From Paracyclopina nana (lineage: Eukaryota > Arthropoda > Copepoda > Cyclopoida > Cyclopettidae), in the NCBI GenBank assembly GCA_019096065.1, contig JAGUCH010000002.1, positions 11,234,501 through 11,298,500 of the forward strand: DNA of 64,000 nucleotides, in the 5' to 3' direction. Both the position numbers and the translations under genes were made by a program. The notes under the pieces are model-generated. The model did not search any database and was not told where the DNA came from. It saw nothing but the letters and a program-made list of their open reading frames with translations. Numbering within the stretch: position 1 is the first letter of the stretch; each line of letters opens with the position of its first letter. Positions 42,030 through 52,200 of the stretch are shown here, one piece after another.

Positions 42030-43335
42030 TCATGCACTGCAATTAGTTTTGAAAGGTATATTTGTCCTTGCAGCCGATTTTCCAGAAAGCTCCAAAGCCA
42101 GCGACCTAGCAGCATTCGTGGAAAGGCCATGAGAAGAAGTCAAATGCGGAACAATGTGTATCACTTGAACAGGGCAATATGGACAATCCATTTTTTGGGG
42201 CTTGTGGACAGTCTTCGAGTGCCGCTCAAGCGATGCGCGCACTGGGAAGAAATGTCCGCAAATGGTGCATTCAAACCTATTTTCAGCATGAACTTCTCTC
42301 ATATGTCTGTAATTAAAATAGCACATCAGTCCAAGTAAATATTGAATATTTTTACATTCACCACCTTGCTAATCGACTAGGGGGTCCGCCAAACTTTTTC
42401 TCACATACTGAACATGACATAGTTTTTTCCGTCGCTCTTTTCAGGTGTACCTTTTCATGGTGGTATTTTGCTATGTACACATTAGCAAAAGTCTTATCAC
42501 AGCTATCACATTGCACTCGTTTTTGGACACCATCAATGAGGTCTTGCACAGCATCAGTTTCCTCTTGTTGAGCCTTGGCAGGTGACTTTGACGATGCCCT
42601 TTCAATTCTAACCTTATCCATTGTTTTGCTAAGGTTACATTTCGGTTCATATTTGGCATGCTTGGATCTGATGTGTTTGAGCAAAACCTTTTTCTTCAGG
42701 CTTTTGTCACAGAACGGGCATTGAACTCTTGGAGCATGGTGTGCTTCAATGTGAGACCGAAGAGATCTGAGCCCTTTCAAATTAGTCTTACAATGGGGAC
42801 ATGGTACAACGGTTGCCAAATCTTCGTGATACTTGTGATGGAGTTTCAAGTTGTCCTCATGATAGAATATTTTACCACATTTCTCACACACGAATGGAGT
42901 GGTCTTTGCGTGGCCAGCGACGTGCCGCTCCAAATGCAATTTGCGTGAAAATTGCGCAGAGCAGCCGTTATACCTGCATTTAAGACTTGAAGACGAATCA
43001 GGGCTTTTCTTATTGGTTTTGAAGTCAAAAAATAAGGATTTCCCCACTGACACTTCATCTTCAGACACCTCATCAGTTCTTGTTATTGATGCAAACAAAG
43101 TGGATTTCACCAAGGAGACGGGAACATCGGGCAACATCACGATGGGTTCATCCCCATAAGACAGGTGGACTAATGCGTCTTTTATGACACTTGAGCAAGC
43201 ACCAATGAACAACCGGCTCCAAAGGAACGATCCGTCGTTACAAATAATGGGCAAATCGAAGCAACTTTCGATAATTGAGCCCTCATCATTCACTAGCTTG
43301 GATATTTGGCCCAAAAGCAGCTCTGTGTGAGACAT
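42030..43335 (-). CDS. C2H2 zinc-finger protein with BTB-like N-terminus
   Basis: Likely sequence-specific DNA-binding regulator. Exons 43335-42365 and 42306-42030 join in phase 2 across a 58-nt intron that splits a finger (SRLAR|HMREVH), giving 415 residues. About eight C2H2 fingers are visible; the first has the extended form CRYNGC. Several linkers are irregular, so the fingers are not a simple TGEKP array. Residues 1-95 have the look of a degenerate BTB/POZ fold (FLWSRLFIGACSSVI... IVMLPDVPVSLVKSTL), but the core motif is weak. The real ATG is at 43335. It shares an upstream motif pair with the ZAD zinc-finger gene, and VMA21 follows immediately downstream. Confidence 0.85.
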
Positions 43336-43370
43336 CGCTCTCAATCAATATTCAATAGAATGTTCTGTTT

Positions 43371-43400
43371 TTGTTTTGGTTGCAGTCAGAGTTACCAGAT
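43371..43400 (-). promoter_or_regulatory. Putative shared promoter motif of zinc-finger gene 1
   Basis: On the minus strand, ATCTGGTAAC(T)CT followed after 8 bases by CAACCAAAACAA, about 35-65 bases upstream of the ATG. The same two blocks occur upstream of the ZAD zinc-finger gene at 63019-63054. TGGTAACNCT resembles the insect core-promoter Motif 1 (TGGTCACACT) with one changed base. Confidence 0.4.
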
Positions 43401-44426
43401 GCATTCCTCTGAAAATTGCCTAAAATTAGTGAAAGCCGCCAACAACGAACGAAAATGTCAAAACTCAAATTGCTTCAAATTCATTTTCAGCAATTTTGCA
43501 ATGCTGTTATAAAATTTGAAATTAATATTTCGCTCAGTTGAACAAATTCGCCCAGTCATGTTTTATCCTTTTTCGGATCGACTACGTTGATTTTCCGGTC
43601 GGTCATCAGACATCAGCTGATGATCGATCGCTCTCATTACTTTTCGGATTTTTTCCGATTCTTTCGAGTACCAATTTTGATGGAAGCTTGGCGAGTAACG
43701 CTCAAGGAGGAGGAAACGTGCATTAACTAAGAAATTGTAAGTAATCTTGATTGGTGTATTTTCAATTGTTTAAGAAAAACAGAGACGGAAAGAGTCTGTT
43801 GATGAAGTGTACAAAAATTGGATGACGTCTCTCTCTAAGATGATCTCAATATTCGCAGGTTTTTATACAAAGCACAGCGGTTTTTTGACAAGGAAGAATA
43901 TGAAAATATCGGTAAATCTACGAACATCATCAAAATAGAAGTAGTATGCATGATAAAAAGTATTCAATGCTTTTACAAAATTACAGTTAGAAAAATTCAA
44001 GGTGAATTGTAGTTTCAGGGGTGGTGGTTTGGTTCAGTCGTTGTTCTTGCTTGCACGGAAGTCATTTCTTTGCTGCTAATCACTAACAATAATCAGCGTT
44101 TTCGTTGTTTTTTAGCAAAACTCTAATAATAATGATAAGGTACGTCGTATTTTCATGGTACTTTTCCATATGGTGGAGAACTCCTGTTACAAAATATTTT
44201 TTATGGAAAAATAAGGCTTGTAATCATGTCGATTGCATGTTAATCGGGAGGGAGTGGAGAACGGCTGCAATAATGATATAAACATAACGAGAAACATGGT
44301 TCATAGAGTTGGCACTTAAAATAGGCTAAAATTAAAGTACGAAAGACAGAGGTATGACGTGAGAGGTGGATGATGATGAAATTTAAATAATTTTAGCAGG
44401 AAGTCTACTGCGTGTGGAAAGATAGC
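43401..44426. other. Intergenic and HR4 3' flank
   Basis: AT-rich sequence with no supported exon. It should contain the 3' UTR of HR4 (stop at 44427). No clear minus-strand AATAAA was found in the first few hundred bases. A short palindrome-rich patch (ATCAGCTGAT, GATCGATC) lies near 43610-43630. Confidence 0.45.
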
Positions 44427-47400
44427 TTAGTGGTCTCCACGGAGCAGCTCCATAAGCAAGTTGAAGCCAGGAGTCTCACCATCCGAAGATTGCCTTGGAC
44501 AGAGCATTTCCTTGCATCCCTGTGGAAACGTTCAAGGTAATTTATTTTTGCACATTTTAAGCTATTGTGGACTTGCCTGGCAAACTCGATGCAATTCGGG
44601 CATTCTGAGGAGAAGCTCTGCAAATTTTGCGGGGATTTCTGCATACTGAGCTGCCGTGTATTGCTGCAGAGCTTGCACAACCTTCTCCTGGGAGTCGCGC
44701 ACGTTTTCAGGCTCTTTCAATCCGGATGCGTCTTTAAAACATAGTAAAATAAGATTAAGGTGGCGAGAATACGCTTACTACAATTACCTGAGGTAAGGAG
44801 AAGAATAACCTTCATGCTGACGTACTCGAAGTAGTCGACTTTGAGTCGTCGCAGCTGCTCCGTGAAGTTGAGCATTTTTTCAATCCATTTCTCAATGCCC
44901 ATTGCTCGAGCAGACTCGTAAGTCAGCGTTTTTTCATTGGACACCCGAATAACTCCGGGGGTGTCCACAGATCTGTAGCAGCATGAAAAAACGAGCAGCT
45001 CGCACCAAGCATTAATGAGCAACGATATCTGGTCATCGATCTAAGATTAAAGCAGATAATTATTTGGCGTTTCATGCTAATATAGGATTTTAGCATATTT
45101 ACCAAGATATTTTTAAATAGTGGCAAACTCTTGCACCACTTGACAAGTTTGAAGAGGCGCTTATCTGCCATATTGGTCAGCGTTTGTACCATGCTCTCCC
45201 CGGACTCAATTTCACGTGTCGCATTTTCGTTGGGCTTGATGGAGAACCACAAATGTTCAACGTCCATGATTTCCTTGAAGATTATTTTGTAGATTCATAC
45301 GAATGTAGAGTATGTATATAGTATGGCTTACTTGGATCAAAGGTGGTACATTTTCCCTGCTAATTTTAAAGCTGTCCTTTCTGTCCTCATCTTCGTTTGG
45401 CTTGGCATTTAGGGTCGACGAGTCGATAGCAGATGGCAGCATCTCGTCCTCCTCTATCTTGACGGAAGAGGGCAAAGAGGGAATGCCCGAGGCCGAAATG
45501 TTCGAGGGCAATGTGTAAGAGCATTGGTAGGTGGAACGTCCGCCTCTCGTTCGGTCTTCGCGGATGGCTACAAGAAAATCGTATGGCTGAAAGCAGTTCT
45601 TTGATATCGAAGCCAATTACTGTACCTTCCAACTTCATTCCTGTGGTGAGGCATTTATTGAATCGGCAAGCAGGGCATTTTTTGCGCGTGGCTATGGAGA
45701 CGGGGCAATTGGCACCCCGTAGGCACTGGTAGTTTTTCTTGTTCTGCACGGTCCGCTTGAAGAAGCCCTTGCAGCTTTCACACGAAAAAATGCCATAGTG
45801 GAATCCGGATATCTTGTCCCCGCACACCGGGCACGGACTACTGCAAAACAAATCATGTTTAGGCCCGTTGCTCCGGAATGACAACTCAACATACCTATTG
45901 ATTAATTGCTGCCTCGAGATGCCCGGCTGGGCTGCGTTGGATGCATCTTCTGGAGCGGGTGGTGAGGATTTGCGGCTGTTATTGGCAGCCTCTTCGTGGC
46001 GCGATAGGATGACACCTTGTAGCAACGAGAAAGGCCTTGATGATGACGACGAGCCTGCTATGGCCGACTGAGGCAAGGGAGATGAGGGCAAAGTGATGGT
46101 CGCCGGAGATCCACGCCCATGCTGGCTTGCATCGCTGTTGGTTCTGCTCAACGAGGGTGTGCCTCGCATGGAAAAGGGCGAGGAGAGTCCGGACACCTGC
46201 CGAGATTGAGCAGGTGACTGGCTTGGCGAGTAGTAGCCAGACACTGAGTGAATTGCCGAATCCGGGCTCGAGGTGCTGGGATGATGCCTCGGCCCTATGA
46301 TCGGGCTGGAGGTCGGGGTCAGCGTCAAGGACGTGGCCTCGTGGTCGGGCAGTAACGGGAATCGAGGCCTCGCGGTTGATTCGCTCATTTCGAGCATTTC
46401 CTCTTCCTGCGTTGGAAAGCAAGGCAATAAATTATCAAGCATGAATCATGGATGGAAAATGTCCTTGTGTTCTACATGTACATATCTCGCACGTGGTGGT
46501 GGCGAGATTGACCAAACAAAGACTCTGGTGAGCGTCGGTTTTTTACTTTAATAAAGCTGCCTTGCGCTAGTTAAGTGATGTAACAAAGAGGGTATGGAAA
46601 GCGCATGCGTGATGACCTCTCCCATCGGCATCATCATGGTCTTGAGATCATTGAGGATGTCTGCAGCTTGCGCGCGACCTCAATGAACAAGTTTTGGTTT
46701 TTTGCTCGCGGCTTTCCTCGTGCTACTACACTTGCACACAAAGACGACTCTAAATCACTCGTGCGCGTTTGCGAGACGACCTAGAAAAATGCCTTTATGC
46801 CGCTCTCTACCAGAGAAGCGGCGTCGTTGCATTGCGAGCGACCTCGATTCGAGGCCACCTTGACGCTTCCTACATATTAGTCAAGCTAGCATGAACAAAG
46901 GAGGCCAATTCATGGAAGATGAGCTATGGCAGCTAGTTAATTCGCGAGACCACATGTGATGAAGGGGATCAATAATGGATTTGTCGTACCTGTTTTCGCT
47001 CGGCTGCTTCCGCGAGCCGGTGCAGGGCCGAGGTCGGGTGGTTCTCGTAGAACTGGATCCCATCCGGAGGCTGGCCGTTATTATTTTGCTGGCTCAGTTG
47101 CTGTTGCTGCAGCTGATTGCGTTGCATGTCCGCGGCCACCCTGGCCACGGCCTCCAGCCTCTGCTTCTTGAGCCTCATCTTGGCCGACATGTTGGAGGTG
47201 ACAATCGGCGCGACGGTGAACTTGGCCGACAAGTTGATGGCCTCCTCCTCCCTGCTGGTGGCCAAGTTCATGGGCACGTCGTCGCTGTCCTCGGAGGTCC
47301 TCCTTTCGGGGTGGAGGTCGACGGCCATGGGTTCGATTTCGCCGGAGGTGGCGGTGGACGAGGCCGCGGAGGCCGTCCTCTGGGGCGAGGCTTCTTGCAG

Positions 47401-47760
47401 GTTGCTGCAGATGGTCATGTCGCGGGCGCGTGTGGCTTGTTGGGGCCGGTCCCCCTGACTGATGTTGTTTTGCGTTAGTCTTCGAGGACTCTCTAGCTCG
47501 TTCCCCCTTGGCGTGGAGGTCGAATAGCCGGCAAGAGCGCAGTTGCCGGTGGCAGCAGCGGCTTTAGAAGCAGCGGCGCTGTCGTCCTCCCCGGCCGTGA
47601 GTGAGGTCGTCGCTTGTTCCTTTCTTTCCGCGCGACGGCGGCTTTCCACCGTCGAAGCAGCTGCATTCATTCCCCAACTTTTTGCACCGGGATCCTCGCT
47701 GCCGCGAGCGATTGCCAGGGAGGGACGCAAGCAGCTTTCCACATGATCATCGACTTCCAT
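44427..47760 (-). CDS. HR4: Nuclear receptor HR4 (NR6A group)
   Basis: HR4 is an ecdysone-induced nuclear receptor that coordinates moulting and growth; the vertebrate relative is GCNF. Eight exons join in phase: 47760-46990, 46406-45895, 45840-45626, 45567-45332, 45273-45103, 45040-44788, 44731-44577 and 44519-44427, giving 801 residues. The DNA-binding domain (about 430-500) has [14 protein letters not shown] and [10 protein letters not shown], then the HR4/GCNF-specific extension [21 protein letters not shown]. The ligand-binding domain starts near [11 protein letters not shown], includes [18 protein letters not shown], and ends [11 protein letters not shown], the AF-2 helix. The N-terminal part is long and Ser/Gln-rich. 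The last intron uses a GC donor (CAG|GCAAGT). Upstream 5' exons may exist. Confidence 0.95.
44520..44576 (-). other. GC-AG intron in HR4
   Basis: The 57-nt last intron begins CAG|GCAAGT and ends TTTCCACAG. No alternative GT donor restores the frame. The join VCQ|GCKEML continues the conserved HR4 C-terminus, so the non-canonical donor is well supported. Confidence 0.85.
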
Positions 47761-49206
47761 GGCGTCGCTACTCGGACGGCTTTCTTCCCCACGAGGCAGC
47801 TTCGACGGTGACGGCAGGGGCTGCGGCCATGTGGCATGGCCACGGGAACACGCTCTGAAGGACGGACCTTTGGTTGCACCCCTCAGACAATGACATGATG
47901 CGGACCTTTGGAAAGCGCGTTCAAATGATTTTGGCGTGATGAGGCTTTAGCGAAAACGGCACGAAGCTGCCGCGCTCTATAGCATGGCAACAGCAGCAAC
48001 GGCGGTAAACTGGGCCTACTCTCCGTCCGCAGCTAGGCCGCCGCACATGCCCACCAAGAAGCCAAGCCTAGCGAGCTTGCAGGTAAAAGAGGCACGTGGA
48101 AGGAAGCGCGGCGTTCAACGCTCTACGTGCGAGCGTGCAAAATAAAGAAAACGCGAATTGGGGAACCTTCGCGATGCTTTCAGACGGCTAGACATGCACT
48201 TGAGGGTTTTGGAAAGGATATGTGGGATCGAAGGTGGCTACGGAAAAGGGGGAGGGGGAGCCAGCCTTTCGGCCTTCGCGGTGCGCGCGCGCTGCAAAGT
48301 AGACACTTTGGTATTGTACGGGGGATCGAGTCAATGCACTCTCAAAGTGCGTTACCCCTAGCTTTCTCTTTTTCGCCATCAACGAAGGGTGTCGATCGGC
48401 CATTTCTCGCATAGACGAAGGACGGAAGATGCTACATGAGCTTGATTATTGTCCATGTGGGCATGCCCGCGTGGAGCCGCTCTGTCTGCAACGGCCACAT
48501 ATGCACGGAATGGGCCAAGGTGCCTATATGTAGCTTTACATGATGTCTCGCGGACGAACAAAGGACGCAATGCATAATAGCTGCACTGCACATAGTATAA
48601 ATGCGCGGCCAAAGACCGCGCGAGAGACTTGACCTTTGTCTAATTGCCCGTGGCCTCCGAGGCGCGGCCTCGAGAAAGCTTTTCCCGGTTAAAATCGCGT
48701 TGCTAACCGAGCCTCTCTCAATGCAATGGCTTTGACCTCAAACGCCACAAGAGCAGTTTCGAGGCCGGCCCGCCGCTCGATCGGCGCTGGCCAAGGGCAA
48801 GGCCAAGGTCATGCGGAGATCGCGGCGCGGAGAGGCCCGGGCCTTGCTTGCGCGGTGACAAAATCCACGGGAGCCTTACCCGACTGTGCCGCGGCCTCCA
48901 AAGGAAAAAGGCCCCCGAGCGGATGATATGAAGAAGGTGTGCGGATCCGTTGGCTTCAAAATGGAGAGCTTCTGGTGGAACCTGCGGCCATGGCTACGAG
49001 GGAAGCGGGCAGCATCAACAGTCAAGTGTGGAGCGGCTTGCATGCACGAGCCCGACACGCATCGCTCAAGCCATACTAGTCTAGTCGCTATGCTCACCTT
49101 CAACTGCCATTGGCGCCGATAGAGGGCGCGCCGTGTAAAGGAAGAAGCGCCGCCAGACGCAGCGCCATCTATACTCGCCAAACCGGTAGGCATTAAAGCC
49201 TAAAAA
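47761..49206. other. Divergent region between HR4 and dehydrogenase gene
   Basis: 1.45 kb, distinctly GC-rich compared with the AT-rich repeats to the right. It probably contains the HR4 promoter and 5' leader. A TATA-like AGTATAAATG near 48594 on the plus strand is followed by a small hairpin (GCGCGG...CCGCGC). Open frames here look random. Confidence 0.45.
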
Positions 49207-52200
49207 ATGGACGCCATCGTCGTATACGCGCCTCGTGAGAAAACGACCGACTCATCCACTACGTAGCTTGATTGCGGTCTCATTTCAGGAGATTATCGAC
49301 TCGAGCAGAAACCGCTGCCGCAACCGGGAAGACACGAGGTGCTGGCAAAGGTCGAGGCTGTCGGCATTTGTGCCAGTGACGGAAAATGCTACACTGGTGC
49401 CGAGGTTTACTGGGGCAAACCGGGTAATCTCAATTTAAAAAATAAGTAATGTATAACAGTCCGAGAGAAGCCTTTCAAAACGCTTCTAAAGCGCATTGAC
49501 TCGGCAAAGGACCTAATCCTAACTATTTACAACACCCAAGAATTAAATTAATTTTTTTAAAAAAGTTTATCGCAAAAGTGGTTCATTTATTGGGCTAACT
49601 AGCTGCAATATGCCCCACTAAAATTTGAAAATAAACCCACTAAAATTTGAAAATAAAACTTATGTTATATGTTATATCATATGTAAAATCGCTAGGATGA
49701 ACAGATACAGAGGTACTGCCTTGCTAAAAGTTAATTATCAACATTTTGATTTTGGGCAATGTAAGTTTTGTAGCAAATATCTCATTGAGTGTATGTAATT
49801 GTTATTAAATAATCCATAAAAATGAAAGCCTGTAGGACATTCATCAAGTCAATGTGAACAAGATGGCACGGAAAAAGAATTTTGAGCTTGTAATCAGAAC
49901 TAAGATCATATATAATATAAGGTGACAAACTAGCTGAGCTTCACTTCTATGAGCTGTCGGACTATACTGTGGTACCCCGTCTGACGAAAAAATATTGAAC
50001 ACTGTGAATTTTTTTCAATATTAACAATTTCATTTTTTGCCAGAGTTTCACAGAAAACGCCAAAATCGAGAGCTTTTGAGAAGTAAAAAAATCTGGCAAC
50101 ACTCAAAACAAAACAGTTTCAGCAAAATTAGCAATTTTGGATTTAAAGGAGTAAATGAGAAAAGTAGCAAAGATTCTGATAGTAGCCCTTTCTGTTTTTG
50201 AAGCCTGGGCTGGAAAATTCAGTGTTTTTGAAGTTAAAGTTGATTATATTATAAATTGATAATCAAATCCAAGCTAAAATAGCCTTTCAAAATGAAAAAA
50301 TCTGAGGGAATACTATTAGAAATCATTAGCTTCAGTATCTGCATTACTTTCTACTTTAGTTTCCTCTTTTAGTGCACATCAACCTGATGCCCTGGAATCG
50401 AGATACAGTGGTGGCAGGTTTCTTCTTTGTTAAATGCCATGAATTCATCAGTGGATGATCCGACCACAATATCTCGATTCCTGGGCATCTTAGCAATTTT
50501 TGTATGAAGTAAAGAAATATAGATCTCGCAATTCTAGTGTGGGTATATTAGCATACAAAATCCGACCAAGTCAATGCTTTCGGCGCTAGAAGTTTTTAAA
50601 ATTTTATGCTATGGGAAGCGCTAGGCCAGGATTTTAAAATTACTACCAAATGAACCCCCAGATCATAAGCTTTCAGAATATGTACATATTTTAGGTGGAC
50701 AATTTTTTCTGGGTAGCAATAGCCCTCAGGTTGACGTGAGTGATAGCATCGCCACAGCAGTAATGACGAACAGATTTCGTTATTTTATGTCTCATTGTTC
50801 CGTCAAGAATAGCCTTACGAGATGGGGCTGATCAGAACAATAGGTTGCGCTGCTTTCAAAAAAATTTAATGCTTGGGAGAGTAAACATTTTCAATTTATT
50901 ATAGTTATTTATTTCGAGCTGGGGCACGTAAAGTAGGGTCATTGAATAGCTGAGCGAGGATTTTAAAATGGGAAAACTCAAGTACAGCTTTACTAGCCCG
51001 AGCCTGCGAGGGCTGTAATTGTACAAGTGTTTTTCCATTTTAAAATCCTCGCTCAGCTATTTAATGACCCAATTTTACGTGCCCTTGCTCAAAATATACA
51101 ATTTTATATTATGTAATACGATTTTTGAGTGTTATAATGAAGTTACCGGGCTGCCCCGTGCCCTAGAAAATGCTGCTCGGTTTTTAGTTGCTTCACTGGC
51201 TCTCATGAGCTAGCATCCTGTGGTTAGGGAGCAATGAAATTGACTTTTAAGATTCATTTTTGCAGAGGTGCCCCTATGGCACAATGGTTAGAGCGCTGGG
51301 TTCTTGATTCAGCAGTCTAGGGTTCAAACCCCAGTCATTCCTTGACTTTTTTTATTTCTTTATCTGGCTTAAGTTATGGTAAAGTCCTGTGCATTGCATG
51401 TAATTTTCATGATGTTTCCATAGCTCAGTGGCTAGAGTATTGGAATGTCGATCCAACTTTCTGAGGTCTGAATCTTGGATGATCCTCTCTTTTTCTAACT
51501 TCTTTGGAATTTGGATTAGTTCCATGGAATATGAGGGGCATTACATTACTTAAAATCCCTCAAATTTGATTCCAGGGCTGTTAAGTATTTAATATCACCC
51601 AAATTGCTTAGAAAGAACTGTTATATAAAAGAGCTGAGTCGGATCGGTAAACTGAATTATAACACGAGGAAATCGTATTACAGTATATAAAATGCTTTAG
51701 ACCCGGTTCACCTACGAATTACGGCCGAAATTATGGCATAATTTATAAATGGACAGAGATAACTGAAGGTTTTATAGCAAATTATTTTTAATTAGCCTTA
51801 ATTTAAAAGTACAATTTCAAAGAAAAAATGTAAAAAATTTGTTTCTTCCCTTCCAAATTGGCAAATATCAGCGTAATTTTGCTCAAAATTACGCCATAAT
51901 TTTATAGGTGAACCGAGCCTTAATACCAAGTCTGATTGTAGTTATTTATTTCGAGCTGTACAGCTTTTCTAGCCCGAGCCTGCGAGGGCTGTAATTGTAC
52001 ATGTGTTTTTCCATTTTTAAATCGTCGCTCAGCTATTTAATGACCCTACTTTACGTGCCCCAGCTCAAAATATACAATTTTATATTCTGTAATACGATTT
52101 TTGAGTGTGTTAATGAAGTTACCGGGCTGCCCTAGAAAATACTGCTCGGTTTTTAGTTGCTATGTGAATATCACTGGCTCTCATGAGCTAGCATCCCATG

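Noticed and set aside
43590-43640. Palindrome-rich patch (ATCAGCTGAT, GATCGATCG)
   Set aside because: Short self-complementary words with no repeat partner or gene context; not distinguishable from chance.
51019-51213. Short open frames similar to those at 36455-36721 and 50856-51038
   Set aside because: They fall in the palindromic head of the composite repeat, and their similarity reflects the DNA repeat, not a conserved protein.
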